Origin: Intestinibacter bartlettii
Lineage (GTDB): Bacteria; Bacillota; Clostridia; Peptostreptococcales; Peptostreptococcaceae
Reading direction: 5' to 3'
DNA length: 64,000 nucleotides
Assembly: GCF_018917435.1 (NCBI RefSeq)
Contig: NZ_JAHLOQ010000017.1
Coordinates: 1-64,000 of the forward strand
The notes under the pieces are model-generated. The model saw only the letters and a list, made by a program, of their open reading frames with translations. It had not been told where the DNA came from and ran no database searches. The translations under genes and the position numbers were made by a program. Shown piece by piece: positions 35,350-44,192 of this stretch. Within the stretch, counting starts at the first letter, position 1; each line of letters begins with the position of its first letter.

Positions 35350-38223
35350 TTATTTATTTTCTTTTGCTTTTTTTTGTAGATTATATAATGTGTTGACACA
35401 GTCGATTAAATTCATATTTAATATATCTAAATTTAAAAGTTCGTCTAATACTTCACTATTTGGAGTTATATTTCCAAACGATAGTTGTGAATCTTCTTCT
35501 TTTAATTTAGTATAATTTGCATTTAATTTATTATAATCTTTTTTCATTTTTTTATGTTCTTTTAATAAAGTCTCATGCTCTAATTTTAAAGTGTCGTATT
35601 CATTTTTTAAATTAGAGTTTTCGATTTTGTTTAGCTCATTTTCAAAACTAAATAAATCTTGTGGTGCATTGTATAAAGATGTATCTTGACTTTCTTTTAC
35701 AACTTCTTTAGATACATCTTCTGTAGAAGTTATAGCAACTTCAGAATTAGTTTTTTCTATTTTGTCTTTATCAAAGTTTCCAGTTAAAACTTCACCATTA
35801 AATATATGGTTTTTCTCTAAATCACTTAGAATTTCTGATGAACGTTCTATTACTTGATCTGGTAATTTTGCAAGTTTTGCAACGTATATACCGTAACTTT
35901 TGTCTGCTGGTTGTTCAACTATTTTTCTAAGGAATATTATATTTTCGCCATCATCTTTTACTGAAATCGAGTAGTTTTTAACTTCTCTAAACTCATTTTC
36001 TAAATCTGTAAGCTCGTGGTAGTGAGTTGCAAATAAAGTCTTACATTTTATATTGCTTTGGATATATTCAACTATCGCCCAAGCTAAACTTATACCATCG
36101 TAAGTTGATGTACCCCTACCGATTTCGTCTAGGATTACAAAACTCTTTGAAGTAGCATTTTTAAGTATTTGTGAAACTTCATTCATCTCTACCATAAATG
36201 TAGATTGTCCAGAAGACAAGTCGTCACTTGCCCCAACTCTTGTAAATATTCTATCGCATATTGGAATATCTGCATAATCTGCTGGAACAAAACTTCCCAT
36301 ATGAGCCATAAGTACTATTATCGCACTTTGTCTCATATAAGTCGATTTACCTGCCATATTAGGCCCCGTGATTATATTTATAATATTTTCATCATCTGAT
36401 AAATAAGTGTCATTTGGCACAAAGTTTTCTTCACCTACTATATTTTCAACAACTGGGTGACGTCCATTTTTGATGTCTAGTTTGTTGTTTTCGTTTATAT
36501 TAGGTTTTACATAGTTGTTTAAGTCAGCAACTGTTGCAAATGAAGTAAATACATCTATATTTGCTATTATTTTAGCGACATTTTGTATTCTATCTATATT
36601 GTCGTAGATGTATTTTCTAACTTGTACAAATAATTCGTATTCAAGTACACCTATTTTTTCTTTTGCATGAAGTATTTTATCTTCTATTATCTTTAACTCT
36701 TCAGTTATATATCTTTCTGCATTACTTAGAGTTTGCTTTCTTATATAGCTGTCGTCTATATTTGCAGTAGCTAAGTTTGCCTTTGTTATTTCTATATAGT
36801 ATCCGAACACTTTGTTAAATCCTATTTTTAAAGATTTAACTCCTGTTTTTTCTTTTTCGCGGTTTTCTATGTCTTTAATCATAAACGCGCCGTTTGTAGA
36901 AACTTCTCTAAGCTCTCTTAGTTCTTCACTGTAGCTTGACTGAATTATATTTCCGTCTTTTATAGTTATGCTAGGCTCTGGAAGTATTGCTCTATCTATT
37001 AAGTCGTAAATATCATCAAGTGTTTCCATCTTACCTGCATAATTTTTAAGTATTTCAGCATCAGAGTCTTCTATTCTTCTTTTAAGCTCTGGTAGTTTTT
37101 CAATAGAGTTTTTTAAGTTTATAAGCTCTTTTGGAGTAACTTTTTCAAACGCGATTTTACCGCAGATACGTTCTATGTCGTATACATTTTTTAAGATTTC
37201 AATTAAATCGATTCTAAGTGAATAATCGTCTTTTATCTCTTCAATTACATCTAATCTATTTTGTATTCTCTTTTTATCTACTAATGGCTCTTCAACATAT
37301 TTTCTAAGCATTCTTCCACCCATAGCAGTCGAAGTTTTATCTAGTACATGAAGTAGAGAACCTTTCTTTTTCTTAGTTCTTATAGTTTCTGTAAGCTCTA
37401 AATTTGAACGAGTAAACATATCAAGTACCATATAATTTGATGAATTGTATATATTTATATTATTTATATTAGAAGTTACTTGTTTTTGAGTGTTGTATAT
37501 ATAATTTAATAAAACACATAAACTTCTATTTATAAGTCCATTTTCATCGAATTTTACTTTGCTTAAATACTCATCACTAAAGTATTGTTTTAATATATCT
37601 TCGTTTAAATATTCCTCATCAAAGTTAGTATTTAAATATATATTTGATAAAGATGCAATCGCTTCTAGATTTTTTATATAATCTAAGTCATTCATTATTA
37701 TCTCAGATGGAGAAACTTTTGCTATTTCTTCAATTAGCTTATCTCTTTTTAATACAGTCGCATTAGTCTCACCTGTACTTATATCTACATAAGAAAGACC
37801 TATATCATCTTTTTCTTTATATAAAGACATAAGGTAATTATTTTTCTTGTTTTCAAGTAGATTTCCTTCAAGAACAGTCCCTGGAGTAACAACTCTTATT
37901 ACTTCTCTTTTTACTATTCCTTTTGCAACAGAAGGATCTTCCATCTGTTCACCTATCGCTACTTTATATCCGTTTTCAACTAGTTTTGATATATAAGAGT
38001 TTGCTGCATGAAATGGAACACCACACATTGGAGCCCTCTCTTCAAGACCACAAGCTTTTCCTGTAAGTGCTATTTCAAGTACTTTTGATGCTATTATTGC
38101 ATCTTCAAAGAACATTTCATAAAAATCTCCTAATCTAAAAAACAATATACAATCAGGATATTTTTCTTTCGTATCAAAATATTGTTTCATCATAGGAGTT
38201 AATTTGTTTCTGTCGATTACCAT
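35350..38223 (-). CDS. mutS: DNA mismatch repair protein MutS
   Basis: 957 aa, longer than E. coli MutS because of a charged coiled-coil insertion near 815-920. The mismatch-recognition motif is FFRLGDFYEMF near 28-38; the Walker A is TGPNMAGKSTYMRQ, with FVILDEIGRGTSTYDG (Walker B) and ATHYHELTDLE after it. Binds mismatches and recruits MutL. Start ATG at 38223 has only a weak site close by; a strong AAAGGAG lies about 40 bases upstream beyond a small hairpin. Confidence 0.96.
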   Translation of the reverse strand: MVIDRNKLTPMMKQYFDTKEKYPDCILFFRLGDFYEMFFEDAIIASKVLEIALTGKACGLEERAPMCGVPFHAANSYISKLVENGYKVAIGEQMEDPSVAKGIVKREVIRVVTPGTVLEGNLLENKKNNYLMSLYKEKDDIGLSYVDISTGETNATVLKRDKLIEEIAKVSPSEIIMNDLDYIKNLEAIASLSNIYLNTNFDEEYLNEDILKQYFSDEYLSKVKFDENGLINRSLCVLLNYIYNTQKQVTSNINNINIYNSSNYMVLDMFTRSNLELTETIRTKKKKGSLLHVLDKTSTAMGGRMLRKYVEEPLVDKKRIQNRLDVIEEIKDDYSLRIDLIEILKNVYDIERICGKIAFEKVTPKELINLKNSIEKLPELKRRIEDSDAEILKNYAGKMETLDDIYDLIDRAILPEPSITIKDGNIIQSSYSEELRELREVSTNGAFMIKDIENREKEKTGVKSLKIGFNKVFGYYIEITKANLATANIDDSYIRKQTLSNAERYITEELKIIEDKILHAKEKIGVLEYELFVQVRKYIYDNIDRIQNVAKIIANIDVFTSFATVADLNNYVKPNINENNKLDIKNGRHPVVENIVGEENFVPNDTYLSDDENIINIITGPNMAGKSTYMRQSAIIVLMAHMGSFVPADYADIPICDRIFTRVGASDDLSSGQSTFMVEMNEVSQILKNATSKSFVILDEIGRGTSTYDGISLAWAIVEYIQSNIKCKTLFATHYHELTDLENEFREVKNYSISVKDDGENIIFLRKIVEQPADKSYGIYVAKLAKLPDQVIERSSEILSDLEKNHIFNGEVLTGNFDKDKIEKTNSEVAITSTEDVSKEVVKESQDTSLYNAPQDLFSFENELNKIENSNLKNEYDTLKLEHETLLKEHKKMKKDYNKLNANYTKLKEEDSQLSFGNITPNSEVLDELLNLDILNMNLIDCVNTLYNLQKKAKENK

Positions 38224-38678
38224 TTTGTTTATATCGCCTAAGATATTTATATATTAGGCTACTCCTTTCATTTGGTTTTACTATTTAATATATTAAACTT
38301 TTTAAGTCGTAATTTTTATTTTATATTCTCATTAAATTTGTATTTATAATTATTGACTTTATAATTATATCCATTAGAAATCTTATTTATTTATGAAAAC
38401 TTTTTTCTAGATAACCATTATAACATATTTTTTTAATTTTTTTGTAGGAGTCTATATTTGAAAATTATAAATTATCCACAAATAAGATAATATATAATTT
38501 TGTTACAATTAAAAAAAGCCTTCTAAAGAAAATTTTTTATTTCTTCAAAAAGCTCTTTTTATATCTTAAACTATAAATATTAAAAAAATCGTACTTATCT
38601 ATAATTCTTAGATAGTTTATATATTCTTTATAAAGCAACACTGTCTGTTTTTCTCCTACTAGTCATTTTTATTTATTG
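38224..38678. other. Leader of mutS and downstream region of small ORF
   Basis: Contains the mutS leader hairpin (GCCTAA 38236-38241 with TTAGGC 38254-38259), the AAAGGAG at 38262-38268, a consensus DnaA box TTATCCACA at 38472-38480, and the terminator at 38511-38555. The remaining sequence is AT-rich with no supported gene. Confidence 0.55.
38511..38555 (-). terminator. Terminator after tiny membrane protein gene
   Basis: On the minus strand GCTTTTTGAAGAAA pairs with TTTCTTTAGAAGGC over 14 positions including G-U pairs, and a TTTTTTT run follows. Confidence 0.7.
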
Positions 38679-38774
38679 TTATTGATTTTTTAAGATATCC
38701 TTCATTGCCCAAACTGCAGCAACTATAATTATAGACCACGCTACTAACATAAAAACCCAAGCTATACCTGTCAT
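38679..38774 (-). CDS. Tiny single-pass membrane protein (31 aa)
   Basis: MTGIAWVFMLVAWSIIIVAA VWAMKDILKNQ-type sequence: one hydrophobic helix, then a short basic tail. AAAGGAG lies eight bases before the ATG and a terminator follows, so it is a real translation unit. It resembles the 44-aa protein at 39074-39208 (MT..AW.FM...W....I...AM..ILK). Small NSS-transporter subunits of the MetS type have similar size and build, but no transporter gene is adjacent. A CodY-like box lies just upstream, overlapping the likely promoter. Confidence 0.75.
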   Translation of the reverse strand: MTGIAWVFMLVAWSIIIVAAVWAMKDILKNQ

Positions 38775-38813
38775 AGTATCAACTCCTTTCCTTCTTAGTT
38801 ATATTATATTAGA

Positions 38814-38828
38814 AATTTTCTGAATATT
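38814..38828 (-). promoter_or_regulatory. CodY-like box
   Basis: AATTTTCTGAATATT matches the CodY consensus AATTTTCWGAAAATT at 14 of 15 positions. A TATAAT-like -10 on the minus strand (38803-38808) lies beside it, 30 to 40 bases before the ATG of the 31-aa protein. Binding of CodY, the GTP and branched-chain amino acid sensor, would block this promoter. Confidence 0.5.
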
Positions 38829-38956
38829 GTGTTTTAATAAGCATATTTTACCGTTAGTTAACATAATCTATAATATTTTACTGCTCTTTAACATTAATCG
38901 ATACCTATTTTAACTTTTCTTAACAGTAGCTAAATTATATTCATTTGAAATTACAA

Positions 38957-39003
38957 CAAAAAAGACCTATTGCATATCCCCTAATGCAATAGGTCTTTTT
39001 TTG
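38957..39003. terminator. Strong bidirectional terminator
   Basis: AAAAGACCTATTGCAT and ATGCAATAGGTCTTTT pair perfectly over 16 bases with A and T runs outside. It ends the 44-aa gene's transcript on the minus strand. Confidence 0.93.
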
Positions 39004-39073
39004 ATTTCTAAATACATAGTCAAATGAAAATCTTTTTATTATTTTAAATTATCAGTAAATTTAAAACAAAATT

Positions 39074-39208
39074 TTAGCTTATTTTTTCACATTCATTTGG
39101 TTTATGTTTTTCATCGTATCCTTTTAAAATTCTTCTCATTGCTATTCCTTCTGTTATAAAAATTGTAGCCCATACTGCTATCATGAAGCCCCAAGCCATA
39201 TTTGTCAT
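39074..39208 (-). CDS. Tiny single-pass membrane protein (44 aa)
   Basis: MTNMAWGFMIAVWATIFITE is a hydrophobic helix starting right at the N-terminus, followed by a charged tail (MRRILKGYDEKH...CEKIS). It is a paralogue of the 31-aa protein 300 bp downstream. AAGGGGGT lies eight bases before the ATG. Own terminator behind it. Function unknown; comparable to small transporter subunits or membrane-associated regulators. Confidence 0.75.
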   Translation of the reverse strand: MTNMAWGFMIAVWATIFITEGIAMRRILKGYDEKHKPNECEKIS

Positions 39209-39564
39209 ATTATCTACCCCCTTATTTTATCCAATCTCCTATAATATTTTTATTTCAATTTACGTTTGTTTAACGTTTCTTAAGATAAATTATAAATTTT
39301 TATATATTTAATTTCTATCGTTATATTAACTTAAAATATCACAATATTACCATAATTCATATTAATCCAACTATTTAAGTCATATCAAGGCTTTATTTTG
39401 TAGATATATTGATATAACTTTTTTTATATATCAAAATTTATATCACGATATTTTTTTAACGTTTTATATTAATATAGTTTCTATGCATTACAAAAATCCT
39501 ATAGAGTACCCTTTTTATATACTCCATAGGATTTTTTACTTTATATACTAAAGTATCTTTATTT
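39209..39564. other. Intergenic region before tiny membrane protein gene
   Basis: 356 bp of AT-rich DNA. It holds the terminator of the LarA-like operon (39492-39537) and, beside it, a degenerate relative of the dispersed repeat (AATATAGTTTCTATGCATTA near 39471). The promoter of the 44-aa gene must lie in 39215-39300; no clear hexamer pair can be named. Confidence 0.45.
39492..39537 (-). terminator. Terminator of LarA-like operon
   Basis: AATCCTATAGAGTA and TACTCCATAGGATT pair with one mismatch; T runs on both sides. Confidence 0.88.
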
Positions 39565-40839
39565 CTAAAATAATTTTAAATTATCTTCTCTATCAAAAGG
39601 TATATCAAATAATTTTGAAAGAGGTTTAACTTTTTCTCTATCTACTACATTTTCAAATGCAGCCTTGCTCATATAGATTTCATCTAATTCTTTTGTATTA
39701 TTTATAATAACTAGTTTTAAATCTTCTAGTTTTCTAACACCACATAGTTTTACACAACCTTTAAATACATATTTATCATTGTCTAAAACAAGCGGCATTT
39801 TTACACTATTTGGCTCAGTTGAAGTTATTGCATTTATATAAGTTGCAGGAAAATCTATTTTATCGTGAAATTTTTTAGATATAAAATCAGCAAGTCCCAT
39901 TCCATTTGCATTGCCACCACTTTTTTCACTTATATCTAAAAATCCAAGTTTTATTGTGTTTGGTCCTCCACTTGCGGCATTTGTGTGAAATCTTCCTACA
40001 ATATTTGTATCGACTCCTGTACCACTTATATTTTTGCCTATTTCATTGACAATAAGAACGTCTATGTCATCTAAATATATTCTAGACATAAGGTGTTTTG
40101 ATCTTTCTAAAATTTTAGGTTCTTCTTCTAATATTTCATCTTTATGCAGCACAAATACATCATTAACTTCGTTATATCCATTTTCAATAGATGCAACGCC
40201 ACAGATTATATTTAAGTTGTTAAGGGCAATTGTTCCTACTTCAAGTAAATTATTAGCCATATTTTCGTATCTAAGCGAATGAGTCATATCGGCTCCTTTT
40301 CGTTTTGCAAGCCCAATTGCCATCATCTTAATCAATCCACTTTCGTATTTTCCTCTAAATGAAGTATGTAATTTTACTCTGTTTAACAATATAATTCCAT
40401 CTGCATTTGCTGCGTTTTTATCGATATAGACAGGTAGATCTTTTGAAGTTCTTCCAACTTCAACTACATCCATAGAAGATATTATTTCACACCCTACAGA
40501 TTCTTTAGTTATGCCTAACTTTTTAAGCATATTTTCCTGACCTTCAGCAGTTCCGCCACCGTGACTTCCCATAGATGGTACTATAAATGGAGTTGCACCA
40601 TATTCTTTTACAAAGCTTACTACAGTTTTCATAAGCTCTTTATAATGGCTAATCCCTCTACTTCCACCAGTTATCGCTATTTTCATTCCTGGTTTTATTT
40701 TCTCTTTAATATTTTTATTAATTAGCTTATTGTTTAAATATTTTTCAACATTATCAAGCTTAGTATCGTCAAATATCTGGCCTACCTTCATAATTTGAGG
40801 CAACTTTATATTATCTAGTATTTCATTTATTTGAGACAT
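39565..40839 (-). CDS. LarA/DUF2088-family protein (lactate racemase-like)
   Basis: 424 aa. The N-terminal segment has KIAITGGSRGISHYKELMKT and VPSMGSHGGGTAEGQE, the DUF2088 region in which LarA keeps an active-site His; NRVKLHTSFRGKYESGLIKM and then SRIYLDDIDVLIVNEIGKNI belong to the LarA homologue family with a DUF362-like character. LarA itself is a nickel-pincer enzyme that racemises lactate; many homologues act on other 2-hydroxy acids, so the substrate is open. Last gene of a four-gene operon with two flavoenzymes; one base separates it from the DUF1667 gene. LarE, which builds the pincer cofactor, is also in this window. Confidence 0.8.
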   Translation of the reverse strand: MSQINEILDNIKLPQIMKVGQIFDDTKLDNVEKYLNNKLINKNIKEKIKPGMKIAITGGSRGISHYKELMKTVVSFVKEYGATPFIVPSMGSHGGGTAEGQENMLKKLGITKESVGCEIISSMDVVEVGRTSKDLPVYIDKNAANADGIILLNRVKLHTSFRGKYESGLIKMMAIGLAKRKGADMTHSLRYENMANNLLEVGTIALNNLNIICGVASIENGYNEVNDVFVLHKDEILEEEPKILERSKHLMSRIYLDDIDVLIVNEIGKNISGTGVDTNIVGRFHTNAASGGPNTIKLGFLDISEKSGGNANGMGLADFISKKFHDKIDFPATYINAITSTEPNSVKMPLVLDNDKYVFKGCVKLCGVRKLEDLKLVIINNTKELDEIYMSKAAFENVVDREKVKPLSKLFDIPFDREDNLKLF

Positions 40840-40840
40840 A

Positions 40841-41203
40841 TTATTTTACACCTACTTGTTTTGTAACGATAAGGTCGCTGTCGTAGCCCATTATATTTTT
40901 TATAACTACATCGCCTACTTCTACTGGAGCTTCTAATTTTATACCTTTTATTATATCCATAATATCGAATATCTTAGCCTTTGGGACTGGTTTTGTAAGT
41001 CTTACGCTCACAAGTGGAAGCTCTCCATTTAATAAAACTACAGAAGAAGCTATATTACGTCTTGGGTCAGTAAGTTCTTGAACTACATATTCCTTTCCTT
41101 TTTTGCAGCCTTCCCCTTCAATACTTTTTATATCTTTTCCTTCATAATCTACTTCTATCTCACATCCATTTGGACAAACTATACATGTAAATTTTCTATT
41201 CAC
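40841..41203 (-). CDS. DUF1667 Cys-containing protein
   Basis: 120 aa. FTCIVCPNGCEIEVDY near 5-20 and GEGCKKGKEYVVQEL near 31-45 provide four Cys that could hold an iron-sulfur or zinc centre; the rest (DPRRNIASSVVLLNGELPLV) is typical of DUF1667. The family is nearly always encoded with a GlpA-like and an FAD/NAD oxidoreductase gene, as here, and may be the third subunit of that complex. Overlaps the preceding gene by eight bases, so translation is probably coupled. Confidence 0.88.
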   Translation of the reverse strand: MNRKFTCIVCPNGCEIEVDYEGKDIKSIEGEGCKKGKEYVVQELTDPRRNIASSVVLLNGELPLVSVRLTKPVPKAKIFDIMDIIKGIKLEAPVEVGDVVIKNIMGYDSDLIVTKQVGVK

Positions 41204-42437
41204 TTATAATCACCTTCAAATCCCCATTTTGTTTTATTTCATCTTTTGAAATTTTTATTTGAACCATTTCAGCTGGTATCGCCTTTTTATATTTCTTAGT
41301 CTTTATAACTTCACCATCTTGCATTACATCGACTTTGCACTTTTTAAAAGGCTTTCTAACTCTAAATGAAAGCACAAAATCCTTAGTCCCACTTATCTTT
41401 TGTGGAATTGTATGGTTTATATTTTCTCCAGCTTCTATGTTTATATCGCTCTTTATTAACTTGCCGTCATTTATATATTCACAAACATGGTCTGCAAGTC
41501 TTTCTGCTTCTAGTGAAACAAAGTCAACTAAGTCGTGAACTTGAAGGACATTTCCAGCTGCAAAAATTCCTTCTACTGAAGTTTGATAGTTTTCATCGAC
41601 TACTGCACCTTTTGTTCTAGGATCTAGCACTACACCTGCTTTTAATGACAATTCATTTTCTGGAATAAGACCGATTGAAAGTATCAAAGTGTCACATTCG
41701 TATCTTTTTTGAGTTCCTGGAATCACTTTTTTAGTTTGCTCATCGACTTTGCTAACAACAACTGCTTCTAATCTACTTTTTCCTTCTATATTAGTTATAG
41801 TATGACTTAAATATAGAGGTATATTGTAGTCATTTAGACATTGTTCTATATTTCTTGGAAGGCCATTTGCATATGGTGAAAGCTCTACTACAGCCTCTAC
41901 TTTTGCGCCTTCAAGAGTAAGTCTTCTCGCCATTATAAGACCTATATCTCCTGAACCTAAGATTACGACTTTTTTACCGACCATTGTATTAGTTAAGTTT
42001 ATATATCTTTGAGCAACACCGGCATTGTATATTCCAGCTGGTCTTGTACCTGGAGTAGAAATGGCTCCCCTTGTTCTTTCTCTACAACCCATAGTCAAAA
42101 TTACAGCCTTTGCTTTATATTGTTTTAGTCCATCTCTAGTAGCAGCAGTTACTATCTTATCATTACTTACATCAATAACTGTCGCATCTGTGATATAATC
42201 TATTTTTTCTTTTTTTACTTCTTTTATAAATCTATCTGCATATTCAGGACCGCTTAGTGTTTCTTTAAAGCGAGTAAGCCCAAAACCATCGTGGATACAT
42301 TGTTTTAATATACCACCTAATTTATCTTCCCTTTCAACAATAAGTATATCTTCTATTCCCTTGTGTTTTAGCTCAAGAGCTGCTGCAAGACCTGCAGGAC
42401 CGCCCCCAACTATTACTACATCTTTATTTTCAACCAT
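41196..42437 (-). CDS. FAD/NAD-dependent oxidoreductase
   Basis: 413 aa. VVIVGGGPAGLAAALELKHK is the FAD-binding GxGxxG motif; GKKVVILGSGDIGLIMARRL near 155 is the NAD-binding one; GIFAAGNVLQVHDLVDFVS near 295 closes FAD binding. CIHDGFGL and CRERTRGA are hallmarks of the FAD subunit paired with GlpA-like and DUF1667 proteins. It probably passes electrons between NAD(H) and the GlpA-like subunit. Its ATG overlaps the upstream stop in a TAATG arrangement. Confidence 0.88.
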   Translation of the reverse strand: MVENKDVVIVGGGPAGLAAALELKHKGIEDILIVEREDKLGGILKQCIHDGFGLTRFKETLSGPEYADRFIKEVKKEKIDYITDATVIDVSNDKIVTAATRDGLKQYKAKAVILTMGCRERTRGAISTPGTRPAGIYNAGVAQRYINLTNTMVGKKVVILGSGDIGLIMARRLTLEGAKVEAVVELSPYANGLPRNIEQCLNDYNIPLYLSHTITNIEGKSRLEAVVVSKVDEQTKKVIPGTQKRYECDTLILSIGLIPENELSLKAGVVLDPRTKGAVVDENYQTSVEGIFAAGNVLQVHDLVDFVSLEAERLADHVCEYINDGKLIKSDINIEAGENINHTIPQKISGTKDFVLSFRVRKPFKKCKVDVMQDGEVIKTKKYKKAIPAEMVQIKISKDEIKQNGDLKVIISE

Positions 42438-43894
42438 TAGTCTCTCACCTTCCCAACAAACATATTAGAACCTTCTCTTGAATAAAGCACATCTTCTCTA
42501 TTTTTATGTTTAACTTCTTCTAGTAAACCTGCTATTCTTGTTTCACAATATCCACCTTGGCATCTTCCCATCATTGCTCTACATCTGTATTTGATTCCAG
42601 TTATAGTTTCAACACCTAGTGGGTTGTTTATTGCTTCTAGAATTTCTGCCTTTGTTATAGTTTGGCATCTACAAATTACTTCGCCATAGTCAGGATTTTC
42701 TTTAATTAAAGCTTCTTTTTCCTCTACTGACTTATCATTAAATGTAACTATAGGTTTTCTAATTGGATTGAAATCTTTGTTTTCTGTAAGTTCTTCTTTT
42801 TGTTTTAATAAAGAAACTACGTATTTTGCAATTGGAGTTGAACTTGTAAGCCCTGGAGATTCTATTCCAACTAAATTTATAGTATTTGGTGCCTCATCTC
42901 TCATTTCGATTACAAAATCGTGGTATCCACCTTCTTCTTTTGATGCAAGCTTTGGTCTAATTCCTGCGAAGTTTCTTATAAAGTCTTCTCTTCTTATATG
43001 TGGGAATATTCTTCCTCCGTCTTTAATAAGTAAGTCCATTATCTTTTGTGTAGCAGAATAATCGTCCCTTTCATCTATATATTCGCTACTTGGACCGATA
43101 AATACATTTCCGTCGATTGTTGGAGTTAAATGGATTCCAAGTCCACCTTCTTTTGGATTTGGCACTGGATATGCTGGAAGGCTTAATTTTGAGCCTACTT
43201 TTTCATCTAGTATAAAATATTCCCCTCTGCATGGATGGATTGTATAGTCGTCAATTCCAAGCATTTTTGAAACTTTATCACTGTAAAGCCCGGCAGCATT
43301 GACTACCCATCTAGCTTTATATGTATCTTTTACAGTTTTTATATTATAAATATCATCAACTCTTTTGATATCAACTACTTCGTTTCCAAAATAATATTCT
43401 GCCCCATTTGCTGCAGCATTTTCAGCAAGAGCTATTGTAAGTAAAAATGGATTTAGTATACCTGTAGTTTTTGACCACATGGCAAATTCACCGTCGATAT
43501 TTGGCTCAATTTCTTTTATTTTGTCTTTGCCTATTATCTCAAGCCCCTTAACACCATTTTTTTCACCTTGCTCTTTCATCGCGATTAATTTTTCTTTATC
43601 TTCTTCGCTAAACCCAACAACTAGTTTCCCACATCTTTTAAACGGTACTCCTAGTTCTTTAGCAACTTGATCAAATCCCTGATTCCCTTCAACACAGAAT
43701 TTCGCCATAAGTGTTCCCAGCTTATTATTAAATCCTGCATGAAGTACCCCTGAGTTTCTTGCACTTGTCTCATTGCATACATCTAATTCTTTTTCTAGTA
43801 CCCCTATTTTTAAATTATATCTAGACATTTCCCTGGCAATAGCATTTCCCACTACTCCAGAGCCAATTATTATCACGTCATATAATTTATCCAA
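42437..43894 (-). CDS. GlpA-like FAD-dependent dehydrogenase
   Basis: 485 aa. The FAD-binding region is YDVIIIGSGVVGNAIAREMS, then ETSARNSGVLHAGF and GRIFPHIRREDFIRNFAGIR, the DAO/GlpA pattern of glycerol-3-phosphate or 2-hydroxyacid dehydrogenases. A C-terminal BFD-like [2Fe-2S] domain carries CRCQTI and CRAMMGRCQGGYCE. TTG at 43894 is used as start because GGGGGG lies eight bases before it; an in-frame ATG at 43933 lacks a site. First gene of the operon. Glycerol 3-phosphate or a hydroxy acid handled by the LarA-like protein are candidate substrates. Confidence 0.85.
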   Translation of the reverse strand: MDKLYDVIIIGSGVVGNAIAREMSRYNLKIGVLEKELDVCNETSARNSGVLHAGFNNKLGTLMAKFCVEGNQGFDQVAKELGVPFKRCGKLVVGFSEEDKEKLIAMKEQGEKNGVKGLEIIGKDKIKEIEPNIDGEFAMWSKTTGILNPFLLTIALAENAAANGAEYYFGNEVVDIKRVDDIYNIKTVKDTYKARWVVNAAGLYSDKVSKMLGIDDYTIHPCRGEYFILDEKVGSKLSLPAYPVPNPKEGGLGIHLTPTIDGNVFIGPSSEYIDERDDYSATQKIMDLLIKDGGRIFPHIRREDFIRNFAGIRPKLASKEEGGYHDFVIEMRDEAPNTINLVGIESPGLTSSTPIAKYVVSLLKQKEELTENKDFNPIRKPIVTFNDKSVEEKEALIKENPDYGEVICRCQTITKAEILEAINNPLGVETITGIKYRCRAMMGRCQGGYCETRIAGLLEEVKHKNREDVLYSREGSNMFVGKVRD

Positions 43895-43911
43895 CTTAAA
43901 GTCCCCCCTTA

Positions 43912-43932
43912 TGCGAACGAAATCAATTCGCA
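43912..43932 (-). promoter_or_regulatory. Hairpin/palindrome in leader of GlpA-like operon
   Basis: TGCGAA and TTCGCA (six bases each, nine-base loop) lie immediately upstream of the GGGGGG ribosome binding site of the first gene. It could be an operator or an RNA hairpin that affects translation; no family is recognised. Confidence 0.4.
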
Positions 43933-44192
43933 ATTTTCATTTTATCTTTAATTTTATACTTATTTTGGTAATTTTTCATTAATTTTAACATATTTTTTTC
44001 ATTTTGATAATAATTCATACAATTTTTTGTAAACTCAAGTAGAAATTTGACATACTTTACTAAATTTCATTCATACATAGTTTAAAGATAAATATAATTT
44101 GCTTGTATCATAAAAACATATATAATTTATATTTTCTAAAATCTAGTCTATAATATCTATATGATATTTTTTTGAAAGGAGTAATTTAACTT

